64,000 bases of DNA from Bradyrhizobium sp. CCBAU 53340 (GCF_015291645.1 NZ_CP030055.1:7524501-7588500); one strand, 5' to 3'; counted from the stretch's first letter, positions 1 to 8,911 are shown. A program made the numbers and translations. Notes: generated by a model from the letters alone, not told the origin.

Positions 1-1021
1 GGCCGGAGGTGCGGCGGGTGATGTCGTAACTGTCAGGCTTGTCCCATCGGCGCGGATCGCGATTGGCGGCGGCAAGGAACATCAGCACCTTCTCGCCTTC
101 GCCGATGGTCGCGCCGGACAGTTCGACCTCGCACGCGGTGGTGCGGAAGAAGGTCTGCACAGGGCTCTCGAACCGCACGGCCTCTTCGAACGCGTTGCGC
201 GCCAGAGTCGTATCGCCGCGCAACCTGGCGAACTGGTCCGGAAACCGCGCCAGGCAATAGACCGCCGCACCGATGCCGTTGACGGTGGTATCGAGCCCCG
301 CCGACAGCAGCGAACGCACGAGCAGCGGCGCCTCGGCGGCGGTGATCTCGCCAGCATCGGCGTGCGCATGAATACAGGCGCCGAAACCGCCCGGCGCAAG
401 GTTCTCGCGCTGGCATTGCTCGGCGACATAGGCCTGATGCGGCGCCGAGCTCTCGAGCGCCTGCTGGCGCAACCTGTTCGGTGGGCCGAAAGCGTTGAAC
501 GCGACGCTCGCGTAGGGCAACAGATGCTCGCGACCTTCGGCCTTCAGGCCAAGCGCATCGGGAAAGATCGACAGAGGATAGGCCTCGGCAAGATCCGTGA
601 TGGCATCGAAGCTGCGCCGGTCGAGCAGAACGTCGACGCACGCTTCGGCGGCGGCAGCAAAGCGGTCACGGACCTGCTTCAAGGCGGTGGGCGACAGCAC
701 CTTCGACAGCACGGCTCGCGTGCGGGTGTGCGCGGGAGGATCGGCCTCCAGGATCAGGCTCGGCGACCGCCACGGTGCCTCCTTCTTGAAATCGGAGAGG
801 CCGACCCCGCGGCTGGAGCAGAACGCCACGGGATCGTTCAGAACCGCATGAACCTCCGCGTAGCGCGCCACACCATAGACGTTCCACTTGTCGAGATAGA
901 CGACCGGGCCCGTCTCCCGCAGCAGCTCATGCGTGGGATAAGGGTCGGCGAAGAAGCTCATGCCGAAGGGATCGACGTCGAGATGCGGGACGCCAGATAC
1001 GGTCGAGCCGGGTGCGCTCAT
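1..1021 (-). CDS. Cytochrome P450, CYP199A-like (3' end cut by window edge)
   Basis: Haem monooxygenase. The visible 340 residues resemble the CYP199A family of Rhodopseudomonas, which oxidises or O-demethylates para-substituted benzoates such as 4-methoxybenzoate using a dedicated ferredoxin. Visible marks are the FCSSRGVGLSDFKKE substrate-side segment, ADPPAHTRTRAVLSKVLSP (C helix region), the I-helix oxygen-activation motif SAGLDTT, and the K-helix ExxR motif within FEEAVRFESP. The haem-cysteine loop should follow, but it lies beyond base 1, so the gene is incomplete. The ATG at 1021-1019 is preceded by a clear GGGAGGA ribosome site. It is divergent from the MarR gene at 1105, which is a likely regulator. 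With the hydroxycinnamoyl-CoA ligase nearby it suggests growth on lignin-derived aromatics. The family assignment is strong; the exact substrate is inference. Confidence 0.92.
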   Translation of the reverse strand, partial: MSAPGSTVSGVPHLDVDPFGMSFFADPYPTHELLRETGPVVYLDKWNVYGVARYAEVHAVLNDPVAFCSSRGVGLSDFKKEAPWRSPSLILEADPPAHTRTRAVLSKVLSPTALKQVRDRFAAAAEACVDVLLDRRSFDAITDLAEAYPLSIFPDALGLKAEGREHLLPYASVAFNAFGPPNRLRQQALESSAPHQAYVAEQCQRENLAPGGFGACIHAHADAGEITAAEAPLLVRSLLSAGLDTTVNGIGAAVYCLARFPDQFARLRGDTTLARNAFEEAVRFESPVQTFFRTTACEVELSGATIGEGEKVLMFLAAANRDPRRWDKPDSYDITRRTSG

Positions 1022-1104
1022 GGAGATCCTCCCTCATTTTGATCTTGTGAAAGCCCGGCGCATGCCCTTAGGTCTTGGAACCCGTCGCGAGTCAGAATCC
1101 GGAT

Positions 1105-1611
1105 ATGCCTGCGCCTTCGACCAGATCCCGCCAAAAGCCTGCGTCCGCTGAGACCGGACCGACGCTCGATCTCGATCGCTACGTCCCGGCCTTCATCACC
1201 TTCATCGCCAACAAGCTCTCCAACAGCGCGAACGCGTTCTATCAGCGGCAATTCGGCGTCAACGTCACGGAATGGCGGATCATGTCGCTGCTGGCGATCG
1301 AGCCGGGCATTCCGGCCTCGCGCATCTGCCACGTCATCGGCTTCGACAAGGGCCCGGTGAGCCGGACGCTCGCCGGCCTCGAGAAACGCGGGCACGTGTC
1401 GATCCGCACCGATCCGAACGACGGCCGCACCCATTCGATCTCGCTGACGGCGAAGGGCCGCGCCACCCATGACAAGGTGATCGTCGCGGCGCTCGATCGC
1501 GAGCGGCGGCTGGTGTCGTGTCTGTCGAAGGATGAGCGCGAGATACTGATCGATTTGTTGCGCCGGCTGCACGAGAACCTCGGCGCGGTGACCGGTGGCG
1601 CAGATACCTGA
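1105..1611 (+). CDS. MarR-family transcriptional regulator
   Basis: A 168-residue protein with the MarR winged-helix layout: a long N-terminal dimerisation helix (DRYVPAFITFIANKLSNSAN), then the HTH in ...ASRICHVIGFDKGPVSRTLAGLEKRG, and the wing with the typical basic motif DPNDGRTHSISLTAKGR. MarR proteins usually repress aromatic-degradation genes and are released by a phenolic or CoA-thioester ligand. It is divergent from the P450 gene, with about 80 bases between the two starts, so control of the P450 is the simplest guess. The start is uncertain: the ATG at 1105 has a weak ribosome site, and an in-frame TTG at 1075 would add ten residues. No clear palindromic operator was seen between it and the P450. 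Confidence 0.85.
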   Translation: MPAPSTRSRQKPASAETGPTLDLDRYVPAFITFIANKLSNSANAFYQRQFGVNVTEWRIMSLLAIEPGIPASRICHVIGFDKGPVSRTLAGLEKRGHVSIRTDPNDGRTHSISLTAKGRATHDKVIVAALDRERRLVSCLSKDEREILIDLLRRLHENLGAVTGGADT

Positions 1612-1868
1612 CGGGTCGCGCGCCGAGCGCGCGTGCCCGTCGTTTCCAGGTATGCGCCGGCATTTGCCCGCGACACCCATTCTGCCGCGCATCGTTTCCT
1701 CCGGTCCGACGCGGCGGTTTCTCCACCGTCATCCCCACCTGGAAACGGTTCGCACAAATTAGTTGCTTCGGCAACAAAATAATCGTGCAGAATCTTGCGG
1801 CAGAATGGCTGGCCTATTTGGGAGCTATTTCACTCGGCGACCTCGGGAAAGGCATACAGCAGCGTGGA

Positions 1869-3722
1869 TTAGTTGCAGCCGATCCACTCGGTTGACGCAT
1901 CATCATTCAGCCGCTCCACGGCGTCGGCGCGCCGCGTCAGCACCGCGCGCTGGTTGATATAGCCTTTGTCGGTGATCTCGCCGCCATCGACCGACGGCGG
2001 TTCGGCAAGCAGCAGGGCGCGCGTGGCGTGGCCCGACGAGTTGCCGGCCTGCTGCGCGAGCTTGGCGAGGCCCTGTGCGATCGCGGTCCTCACCTTGTCA
2101 TGGGCCAGCACTTCGTCCGTAGCCGCCGTCTCGGGCAGACCGGCATGCATGCGGCACGCGGCGATGTTCGGGAACACCAGGAAGCGCACCTCGTCACCAC
2201 CATGACCAGTGACGACGATATCCTGCGCAAGCGGCGCCAGCGCGGCGATGCCGGCGATGCGTAGCGTGCCGACGCTGACCCAGGTGCCGGAATTCAGCTT
2301 GAAATCTTCGGCGACGCGGCCATCGAAGAACAGGCCGCGCTCGGGCCGATTGACATCGGCAAGCTTCACCGCGTCGCCGATCAGATAGAATCCCTCCTCG
2401 TCAAAGGCCTGCTTCGTCAGTTCCGGCGCCTTCCAATAGCCCGGCGTGACATTCGGACCACGCACGCGCACCTCCAGCTTGTCGCCGGCGCTGACGAGCT
2501 TCAGCTCGGTTCCCGGGATCGGCACGCCGATATTGCCGGAGCGCTCGGCGAGGAAATGGCAGTCGGTCGCCAGCGGCGAGGTCTCGGTCGAGCCCCAGGC
2601 CGAGACCATCGGCAACGCATGGCCGACGGTTTCGATCGAGAGCTGCGCGAGCGCATCCCACAGATTCTGCGGCAAGGCTGCACCGGCGTAGAAGGCGAAT
2701 TTCACCTCGCTGAAGAAGCGCCGGCGTAATTCCTCGTCGTCGCGGAGTGCCGCGATCAGCATGTCAAAGCCGCGCGGCACGTTGAAATAGACCGTCGGCA
2801 TCACGCTTTTGAGATTGGCGAGCGAAGTCGCGAACAGGCCAGGCGCCGGCTTGCCGCCGTCGATATAGAGCGAGCCGCCGTTACGCAGCACGAGGTTGAA
2901 ATTGTGGTTGGCGCCGAAGGTGTGGCTCCAGGGCAGCCAGTCGAGAATGACGAGATCGCTGCCGGCTTGTTCGAGGAAGGTCCAGGTCTGCGCCTTGGCC
3001 TGCTGGCTCGAGGTGAGCATGCGATGGGTGTTGATGACCGCCTTGGGCGTGCCGGTCGAGCCCGAGGTGAAGAGGAATTTTGCAATCGTATCCGGGGTCA
3101 CCGCGGCGAAAGCCTTTGCGGTCCCGGACGTCTCCGGCGTCGTCGCAATGGCATCGAACGCGAGCGCATCGGCATCATCGGCATGGCCGCTGATGATCTG
3201 CGCCTGGTGCATCGGCTTGATCGCGGCTAGCGCTGCTGCAAACGGCTTTGTCGCGGAGACGTAGATCGCACCGGGCTGAAGCAGCGCGATCATGCTCTTG
3301 AGTTTTTCGAAATCCTTGGACATCAGCGAATAAGCAGGCGAGATCGCGGCAGAGGGCACGCCGACATGCTGCGCGGCAAGCGCGAGCAATGCATGATCGA
3401 TGCTGTTGTCGGAGAGGATCGCGAGCGGACGCTCGATGCTCAGTCCCTGTGCCAGGATCCAGGACGCTGCGCCACGCACCTGCTGCAGCGCTTGCGCATA
3501 GGTCACCGTGGTCCAGGGCGCATCGGCGTTGGCGCGTTCGGCGAGGAAGACCGTGCCCGGCGTCCGCCGAGCCCATTGCTCCAGCCAGTCGCCGACGCAG
3601 CGCGCGCTCTCGCGAAGAGGCTCGGGCGAACGCAGCACGATGCTGCCATCGGCGCGACGTTCGACGACGGTCCTGGGTGTTGCAAACAGGCTTGCAGCAT
3701 CACCGCGTGTGGCGGGTGTCAT
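1869..3722 (-). CDS. fcs: Feruloyl/p-coumaroyl-CoA synthetase (AMP-forming)
   Basis: Activates ferulate, p-coumarate or related hydroxycinnamates to the CoA thioester with ATP in the cytoplasm, the first step before side-chain shortening. The 617-residue length and sequence match the feruloyl-CoA synthase branch of the ANL superfamily. The P-loop is FLFTSGSTGTPKAV, followed by WLPWSHTFGANHNFN, the A5 motif SAWGSTETSP, and the A8 region FFDGRVAEDFKLNSGTWVSVG, in which FKLNSG is typical of this branch. The ATG at 3722 is chosen because GGAGGAGGA lies just upstream; a longer reading to 3821 has no ribosome site and would cover the operator. It is divergent from a MarR gene, the usual arrangement for hydroxycinnamate repressors. 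No enoyl-CoA hydratase/lyase or vanillin dehydrogenase lies beside it. Confidence 0.88.
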   Translation of the reverse strand: MTPATRGDAASLFATPRTVVERRADGSIVLRSPEPLRESARCVGDWLEQWARRTPGTVFLAERANADAPWTTVTYAQALQQVRGAASWILAQGLSIERPLAILSDNSIDHALLALAAQHVGVPSAAISPAYSLMSKDFEKLKSMIALLQPGAIYVSATKPFAAALAAIKPMHQAQIISGHADDADALAFDAIATTPETSGTAKAFAAVTPDTIAKFLFTSGSTGTPKAVINTHRMLTSSQQAKAQTWTFLEQAGSDLVILDWLPWSHTFGANHNFNLVLRNGGSLYIDGGKPAPGLFATSLANLKSVMPTVYFNVPRGFDMLIAALRDDEELRRRFFSEVKFAFYAGAALPQNLWDALAQLSIETVGHALPMVSAWGSTETSPLATDCHFLAERSGNIGVPIPGTELKLVSAGDKLEVRVRGPNVTPGYWKAPELTKQAFDEEGFYLIGDAVKLADVNRPERGLFFDGRVAEDFKLNSGTWVSVGTLRIAGIAALAPLAQDIVVTGHGGDEVRFLVFPNIAACRMHAGLPETAATDEVLAHDKVRTAIAQGLAKLAQQAGNSSGHATRALLLAEPPSVDGGEITDKGYINQRAVLTRRADAVERLNDDASTEWIGCN

Positions 3723-3801
3723 GTTTTCCTCCTCCGCCCGGAACCCGATCGGACGCAGCCTCGTTCTTGGGGCCGCCTTGGTCATAATGTTTGGCATGAC
3801 G

Positions 3802-3822
3802 ATTGTTGTCGTCAACAACAAT
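3802..3822. promoter_or_regulatory. Perfect palindrome, probable MarR operator
   Basis: Perfect 8-base arms ATTGTTGT (3802-3809) and ACAACAAT (3815-3822) around the spacer CGTCA. It lies between the divergent starts of the CoA synthetase (3722) and the second MarR gene (3874), the expected place for a site that represses both promoters. Size and symmetry suit a MarR dimer. Binding itself is inference. Confidence 0.7.
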
Positions 3823-3873
3823 CTTTCGCTTCGAACCTCGAGACGCTAAGGTCGCGGGGCAGGAGATAGGAAT

Positions 3874-4368
3874 TTGACAGCGATCGCAGCCCGGACTTCC
3901 CCCCGCAAGCGAGCGAACAACGGCGCGACGCGGCAGATCGACGCGGACGAGATCAGCCTTGACGCTCTCGTCGGCCACGCCGGCTATGCGGTCCGTCGCT
4001 TCCAGATCTGGATCTTTCAGGACTTCATCCGGACGCTCGGCGCGGTCGGTATCAGGCCGACGCAATATTCGGTGCTGACCGTGATCGGCGCCAATCCGGG
4101 GCTCTCGCAGATGGCGGTGGCAAAACGCCTCGGCATCGAGCGCGCCCGGCTGGTGCATCTGCTCGACAGCCTTGAGCAGCGGAGGCTGGTGAAACGGATC
4201 AAGTCGAAGGCGGACCGGCGGTCCCACGCGCTTCACCTCACGACGCAAGGCGAGACGGCCCTGGCAAGATTCAAGCGCCTCGCGGCCGAGCACGAACGGC
4301 ATGTCGAGGACAAGATCGGCAAGGCGAACCGGGAACGGCTGCTCCAGATACTTGCGGCCTTCACCTGA
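3874..4368 (+). CDS. MarR-family regulator, hydroxycinnamate repressor candidate
   Basis: A 164-residue MarR protein. After a basic, low-complexity N-terminus, an all-helical dimer segment (GHAGYAVRRFQIWIFQDF) leads into the winged helix IRPTQYSVLTVIGANPGLSQ and RLGIERARLVHLLDSLEQRR, with the wing SKADRRSHALHLTTQGE. It resembles the regulators found divergent from feruloyl/p-coumaroyl-CoA ligases, which sense the CoA thioester product. It starts at TTG (3874), supported by AGGAGA at 3861-3866. The palindrome at 3802-3822 sits between this gene and the ligase, so autorepression together with ligase repression is likely. The family is certain; the ligand is inferred from context. Confidence 0.85.
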   Translation: MTAIAARTSPRKRANNGATRQIDADEISLDALVGHAGYAVRRFQIWIFQDFIRTLGAVGIRPTQYSVLTVIGANPGLSQMAVAKRLGIERARLVHLLDSLEQRRLVKRIKSKADRRSHALHLTTQGETALARFKRLAAEHERHVEDKIGKANRERLLQILAAFT

Positions 4369-4495
4369 TCAAGACTGCTCACGGTTTGGGCAAGTGCTCG
4401 GGGCGGGGCGCCGGCCCGGCCGCCCGCTCGCTGGTCAGTGCATCCCCCAAGGCACTGATCCTACGATAATATCCGCAGCATCGCGCCTGCCCGGA

Positions 4496-4507
4496 TAATG
4501 TACACAA
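4496..4507. promoter_or_regulatory. Candidate GntR/FCD operator upstream of atzF
   Basis: The minus-strand reading is TTGTGTACATTA, containing the hexamer palindrome TGTACA. A closely matching site (TTGTATGCAATA) lies at 14871-14882 upstream of the ABC importer operon; the shared consensus is TTGTRTRCAWTA. FCD-type GntR regulators often bind short TNGT/ACNA-like palindromes, and the only GntR gene here ends right after atzF. It lies about 55 bases upstream of the atzF start. Confidence 0.45.
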
Positions 4508-4561
4508 TGGCACATCGCTTGCTTCAATCCGGGTGAGAGAAGTTGCCGGAGTTTTGCCACC

Positions 4562-6367
4562 ATGGGGGCTGAGCAGCCTGAAACGATCGCCGCGATTGTG
4601 GCCGCGCATCGCGCGGGCACGATGACGCCGGCAGAGACGATCGCGCGCACCTATCAGCGCATCCGCGACCACAACGATCCCGCCGTCTTCATCAGCCTGC
4701 GCGACGAAAAGGACGCGATCGCGGAAGCTGAAAAGCTTGCCACGAAGGACGCCGCGAACCTGCCGCTCTATGGCGTGCCGGTAGCGGTGAAGGACAATAT
4801 CGACGCGCTGGGCTTTCCGACCACGGCAGCCTGCCCGGCCTTCTCCTACACGCCAGCACATGACTCGACCGCGGTGGAACGCCTGCGTGCGGCTGGCGCC
4901 ATCATCGTCGGCAAGACCAATCTCGACCAGTTCGCGACCGGCCTCGTAGGCGTGCGTTCGCCCTATGGCATCCCCCGCAACTCAATCCGGGAGGATCTCA
5001 TTCCCGGCGGCTCGAGTTCGGGATCGGCGACCGCCGTCGGCGCTGGCCTGGTGCCGCTGTCGCTCGGCACCGACACGGCGGGCTCAGGCCGCGTGCCGGC
5101 GATGCTCAACAACATCGTCGGGCTGAAGCCGAGCCTCGGCATGATCTCGAGCGCGGGCCTCGTGCCGGCCTGCCGCACGCTCGACTGCATCTCGGTCTTT
5201 GCGCTGACGGTGGACGATGCCGCGCTCGCACTCTCCGTGATGACCGGCCCCGACCAGGCCGATCCGTTCTCGCGCGACCGGCCGCTTGGCGCGCTCACGC
5301 CACTCCCCGCCAGCCTGCGGCTCGGCGTGCCGCGCAACGGCCAGCTGATCTTCTTCGGCGACAAGAAGTCGGAAGCCGCTTACGCCGAAGCGCTGAGGCG
5401 CTGGTCCGCGCTCGGGGCCACGCTGGTCGAGTTTGACCTTGAACCGTTCTACGAGACGGCGCGGCTGCTCTACGAAGGTCCCTGGGTCGCCGAGCGCTAT
5501 CTCGTGATCAAAAATCTGCTGGCGTCCGCGCCTGACTCGATCCATCCCGTGACGCGCGAGATCACCGCGGCCGGCGCACGGCTGACGGCGGCAGAAACCT
5601 TCTCCGCACTCTATCGCCTGCAGGGCCTGCGCAAGATCGCCGAGCGGACCTTCGCGAACATCGACGCGCTGGTGCTGCCGACGGCGCCGACCACCTATAC
5701 GACCGCGCAGGTGCTCGCCAATCCGATCGAGCTCAACAGCCGGCTCGGCACCTACACCAACTTCGTCAATCTGCTGGACCTCTGCGGTCTCGCCGTGCCG
5801 GCGTCGATGCGTGCGGACGGCATCCCGTTCGGCATCACGCTGCTGGCGCCTGCGGGCCGCGATGCGATGCTCGCGAGTATCGGTCGCGTCTTCCATTCGG
5901 ATACCAAGCTGACAATGGGGGCCAAGGGCGTGGCGCAGGAGCCACTTGCGGCGCTTCCGGCAAGCAGCGGCGACGAGATCCCGATCGCGGTGGTCGGCGC
6001 GCATCTCTCCGGCATGGCGCTGAACGGCGAACTGAAGGCGCTCAACGGAAAGCTGATCGAGGCGACAAGAACCGCACCGGACTACAAGCTCTATGCGCTC
6101 AAGACGGCGCCGCCGAAGCCGGGCCTGCTCCGCGTCGAAACCGGCAAGGGCGCATCGATCGAGCTCGAAATCTGGTCGCTGTCGTCGTCCGCCTTCGGCA
6201 AGTTCGTCAATGCCATTCCGGCGCCGATGGCGATTGGCACGGTCAGGCTTGCAGATGGCCGGAGCGTGAAGGGCTTTCTCGTCGAGCCGGAAGTGCTGGG
6301 CGAGGCGCGCGATATCACGAGCTATGGCGGCTGGCGCGCTTATATGAAGGAAGCTGCGACGACGTAA
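4562..6367 (+). CDS. atzF: Allophanate hydrolase
   Basis: Hydrolyses allophanate to ammonia and carbon dioxide, the last step of urea-carboxylase and cyanuric-acid/biuret pathways. The 601 residues comprise an amidase-signature domain (about 1-440) and the C-terminal domain typical of full-length allophanate hydrolases (about 470-600, beginning IPIAVVGAHLSGMALNGEL). Amidase triad residues are visible: Lys77 in VAVKDN, the cis-Ser in IPGGSSSGSA (about 151-152), and nucleophile Ser175 in GTDTAGSGR. No urea carboxylase gene is adjacent. Instead the gene converges, with a 17-base gap, on an operon carrying atzE/G/H homologues, pointing to a ureide or triazine-type substrate. The ribosome site before the ATG is weak. 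The C-terminal domain separates it from ordinary amidases. Confidence 0.92.
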   Translation: MGAEQPETIAAIVAAHRAGTMTPAETIARTYQRIRDHNDPAVFISLRDEKDAIAEAEKLATKDAANLPLYGVPVAVKDNIDALGFPTTAACPAFSYTPAHDSTAVERLRAAGAIIVGKTNLDQFATGLVGVRSPYGIPRNSIREDLIPGGSSSGSATAVGAGLVPLSLGTDTAGSGRVPAMLNNIVGLKPSLGMISSAGLVPACRTLDCISVFALTVDDAALALSVMTGPDQADPFSRDRPLGALTPLPASLRLGVPRNGQLIFFGDKKSEAAYAEALRRWSALGATLVEFDLEPFYETARLLYEGPWVAERYLVIKNLLASAPDSIHPVTREITAAGARLTAAETFSALYRLQGLRKIAERTFANIDALVLPTAPTTYTTAQVLANPIELNSRLGTYTNFVNLLDLCGLAVPASMRADGIPFGITLLAPAGRDAMLASIGRVFHSDTKLTMGAKGVAQEPLAALPASSGDEIPIAVVGAHLSGMALNGELKALNGKLIEATRTAPDYKLYALKTAPPKPGLLRVETGKGASIELEIWSLSSSAFGKFVNAIPAPMAIGTVRLADGRSVKGFLVEPEVLGEARDITSYGGWRAYMKEAATT

Positions 6368-6384
6368 ATCAACTCCGCCGTCGG

Positions 6385-7107
6385 CTACACCGACACCGCG
6401 TAGATCTCGTACTCCCCGCGCACCAGCTCGATATGGGCGCGCATGGCGGCGGCAGCGCCCTGCTTGTCGCCGCGCATGATGGCGACGACGACGCGGTCAT
6501 GCTCGGCCTGCGACTTGGCAAGGCGGCCGAGATTGCGGAACTGGGCGCGACGGAAAGGCTGCACGCGCACGCGCGTCGCCAGCGTGATCTCGGCGATGTA
6601 GCCGTTCTGCGAGCCCGCATAGATCGCGTTGTGGAAGCGCTCGTTGACCTCATGGAAGCGATCGGGATTGCCGGCGTAGCTGAGAACGCGCAGCTCCTCA
6701 TGAATGGCTTCCAGGCCATGACGCTCGGCGGCGGACATGCGCTCGGCGGCAAGGCCCGCGCACAGCGCCTCCAGCTCCGCCATCGCCTCGAACATGCTTT
6801 TCAGACGCTCGATCGAGGGCTGTGCGACGACCGCGCCGCGATGCGGCCGCGCTTCGACAAGGCCGCTCGCGACCAGCTGCCGCAGCGCTTCGCGCACCGG
6901 CGTGCGCGAGACGCTGAAGCGGCGCGCGATGTCGGTCTCGTCCAAGGGCGCGCCGGGAGCGAGAGCTCCGCGCACGATTTCGTCGGCGAGTTGAAGGCGA
7001 AGCTCCTCGGCGCGCGTGACCTTCTGTACCGATGGCGAGGCCCGGTCGACACGGGGCACCACCGGCTCTGTCGGCAACGTCCCGGGCGGAAAATCGTCAA
7101 GCGCCAT
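6385..7107 (-). CDS. GntR-family regulator, FCD subfamily
   Basis: A 240-residue regulator with an N-terminal winged HTH (RFSVSRTPVREALRQLVASG, the classic GntR recognition helix) and an all-helical FCD effector domain. In that domain the metal/ligand histidines are in NERFHNAIY, SQAEHDRV and AMRAHIEL. It is the last gene of the importer-atzGEH operon, starting four bases after the atzH stop; an ATG at 7107 fits this better than the upstream GTG/ATG choices that overlap atzH. It is a likely repressor of this operon and of atzF through the shared motif at 4496-4507 and 14871-14882. FCD proteins commonly bind small carboxylates, so a pathway carboxylate is a plausible inducer. Confidence 0.87.
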   Translation of the reverse strand: MALDDFPPGTLPTEPVVPRVDRASPSVQKVTRAEELRLQLADEIVRGALAPGAPLDETDIARRFSVSRTPVREALRQLVASGLVEARPHRGAVVAQPSIERLKSMFEAMAELEALCAGLAAERMSAAERHGLEAIHEELRVLSYAGNPDRFHEVNERFHNAIYAGSQNGYIAEITLATRVRVQPFRRAQFRNLGRLAKSQAEHDRVVVAIMRGDKQGAAAAMRAHIELVRGEYEIYAVSV

Positions 7108-7111
7108 ACGG

Positions 7112-7504
7112 TCAGGTCTCTTTCGACTCGTCGATGATGCTGACATGGGCGGCGACGACGCGCCAGCCCTCCGGGAAGCGAATCCAGGTCTGCATCTGCC
7201 GGCCGACCTTGCCGGGAGCGGTGTCGCGATAGAACAAGGTGGAGGCGACGGCCGTGTCGCGGCCGTAGCTGGAGATCACGGTCCTGGCCGTGCGGCGGTT
7301 GAGGCCAACAGGCGAACGGCCGGCGCGGAAGCCGGAGATCGCCTCATAGCCGTAGAGATTCTCACCGATGCCGTAGCGCAGCGTGCGGGGATCGTTGCGG
7401 AACAGCTCGCCGAGCACGGCGACGTCGTTGCTGACGAGAGCCTGCTCGTAGCGCTCGAACGCGGCTTTGACTTCCGCGATCACGTCGGGGAGATCGATCT
7501 CCAT
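7112..7504 (-). CDS. atzH: AtzH/HpxZ-like SnoaL-fold protein (DUF3225)
   Basis: A 130-residue protein of the AtzH/HpxZ family, a SnoaL/NTF2-like fold. Recognisable parts are [22 protein letters not shown], the segment [22 protein letters not shown], and a C-terminal sheet ending [18 protein letters not shown]. In the cyanuric acid pathway of Pseudomonas ADP, AtzH was reported to deaminate 1-carboxybiuret to allophanate. In purine-using enterobacteria the homologue HpxZ lies in the oxalurate region. Here it follows the atzE homologue by 12 bases and precedes the GntR gene, giving the atzG-E-H order. The family is strong from sequence; whether it acts on carboxybiuret, oxalurate or another ureide cannot be decided here. 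Confidence 0.85.
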   Translation of the reverse strand: MEIDLPDVIAEVKAAFERYEQALVSNDVAVLGELFRNDPRTLRYGIGENLYGYEAISGFRAGRSPVGLNRRTARTVISSYGRDTAVASTLFYRDTAPGKVGRQMQTWIRFPEGWRVVAAHVSIIDESKET

Positions 7505-7516
7505 CTCAAAATCCTC

Positions 7517-8911
7517 TTAAAGTCCCCTTGGGGCTGGCGCAGCGACCACGCCCATCTTTTCCAATGCGTAGGCGACGCGGAGCGCAATGTCCTCGCGCCA
7601 AGGCGCACAAATGATCTGCACGCCGATCGGCAGCGGATCGAGCGGCACCGGCACGGCGACCACCGGCAGGCCGATGAAGGAGATCGGCTGGGTGTGGATG
7701 CCGATATTGGCGCGAACCGGCAGTTCGACGCCGTCGAGGGTGAAGTTCACCTGCCCGAGCTTCGGTGCGGTACAGGGGGTCGCGGGCGCGAGCAGCACGT
7801 CGACGGATTTGAAGATCTCGGCGAGCTGTGCGCGATACCAGCGACGAAACTTTTGCGCGCGGTCGACCAGCGCCGCCGGCACCATCGCGCCGGCGATCAG
7901 CCGATCGCGCACGGCGGGATCGAAATCGTTCGGACGCTTGCGCAGGCGATCGAGATGCAGCGAGGCGCCTTCCGTGGTGGTGATCACGTAAGCCGCGGCG
8001 CGGGCGCGCGAGGCCTCGGGCACGTCCACGACCTTCGTCGCACCGAGTGCCTTGGCGACGCGGCTGACGGCTTCGACCGCCTCCGGAAACACGTTCTTCT
8101 GGAAATGGCCACCAGCGACCGCGATGCGCAGATCGGAGACCGGATTGGCGATGAGCGGCAACGTCGGCTCCAAGCCTCGCGTCGTGCAGGCAGCATCGTC
8201 GGCGTCCGGTCCCTGCATGGCGTCATAGGCGAGCGCGAGATCGGTGACGGAGCGCGCGAAGGGCCCGAGATGATCGAGGCTCGCGACGAACGGGAACGAG
8301 CGCGCCCGCGACAGCCGGCCATAGGTCGGCTTCAAGCCAAAGATGCCGCAGAAGGAGGACGGCACGCGGATCGAACCATTGGTGTCCGAGCCGAGCGCGA
8401 TCGGCACCAGCCCGCCGCCAACGGCGCTCCCGGAACCGCCGGAGGACCCGCCGGTCATCCGCGTGGTGTCGTGCGGATTGCGCGAGGGACCGTCGTGGAC
8501 GTTCTCGCCGGTGAAGTCGTAGGCGTATTCACCCATATTCAGCGCGCCGACCAGCACGGCACCGGCCGCCTCCATGCGCTCGATCAGCGTGGCATCGCGC
8601 TTCGAAGGCGCGAGGTCGCGGTTGATCTTCGAGCCGGCGCGTGTCGGCAGGCCGGCGACGTCGAACAGGTTCTTCACCGCGAAGGGCACGCCGGCGAGCG
8701 GACCGACGGCCTTGCCCGCGGCGATGTCCGCATCGATCGCGCGCGCCTTCGCGCGGGCGCGATCGGCGGTGACGTCGGTGAAGGAGTTGAGGATGCCGTC
8801 GTGCTGCTTGATTCGCGCAAGAGCCGCTTCAGTCGCCGCGAGTGCGGACAATTGGCCGCCAGTCACCGCCTTTGCGATGTCCGCAGCATTCATCTCTGGC
8901 TTGGCGGTCAT
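7517..8911 (-). CDS. atzE: AtzE/HpxY-like amidase (1-carboxybiuret hydrolase catalytic subunit)
   Basis: A 464-residue amidase-signature enzyme. The triad is visible as Lys80 in PFAVKNLFD, the cis-Ser in MTGGSSGGSGSA (about 156-157), and nucleophile Ser180 in GSDTNGSIRVP. AtzE and HpxY form a GatA-like branch that needs a small GatC-like partner, and such a partner (atzG) lies immediately upstream with 8 bases between stop and start. AtzE removes the amide of 1-carboxybiuret; HpxY belongs to oxalurate catabolism. The partner gene and the following atzH homologue support this branch over a generic amidase. It shares only the catalytic core with atzF at 4562 and lacks that protein's C-terminal domain. 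Confidence 0.88.
   Translation of the reverse strand: MTAKPEMNAADIAKAVTGGQLSALAATEAALARIKQHDGILNSFTDVTADRARAKARAIDADIAAGKAVGPLAGVPFAVKNLFDVAGLPTRAGSKINRDLAPSKRDATLIERMEAAGAVLVGALNMGEYAYDFTGENVHDGPSRNPHDTTRMTGGSSGGSGSAVGGGLVPIALGSDTNGSIRVPSSFCGIFGLKPTYGRLSRARSFPFVASLDHLGPFARSVTDLALAYDAMQGPDADDAACTTRGLEPTLPLIANPVSDLRIAVAGGHFQKNVFPEAVEAVSRVAKALGATKVVDVPEASRARAAAYVITTTEGASLHLDRLRKRPNDFDPAVRDRLIAGAMVPAALVDRAQKFRRWYRAQLAEIFKSVDVLLAPATPCTAPKLGQVNFTLDGVELPVRANIGIHTQPISFIGLPVVAVPVPLDPLPIGVQIICAPWREDIALRVAYALEKMGVVAAPAPRGL

Noticed and set aside
1762..1775. Hairpin GTTGC-TTCG-GCAAC in the gap between the first MarR gene and the CoA-synthetase stop
   Set aside because: Stem of only five pairs, no T run of useful length on either strand, and not located at a promoter; it may be a weak bidirectional terminator but cannot be called.
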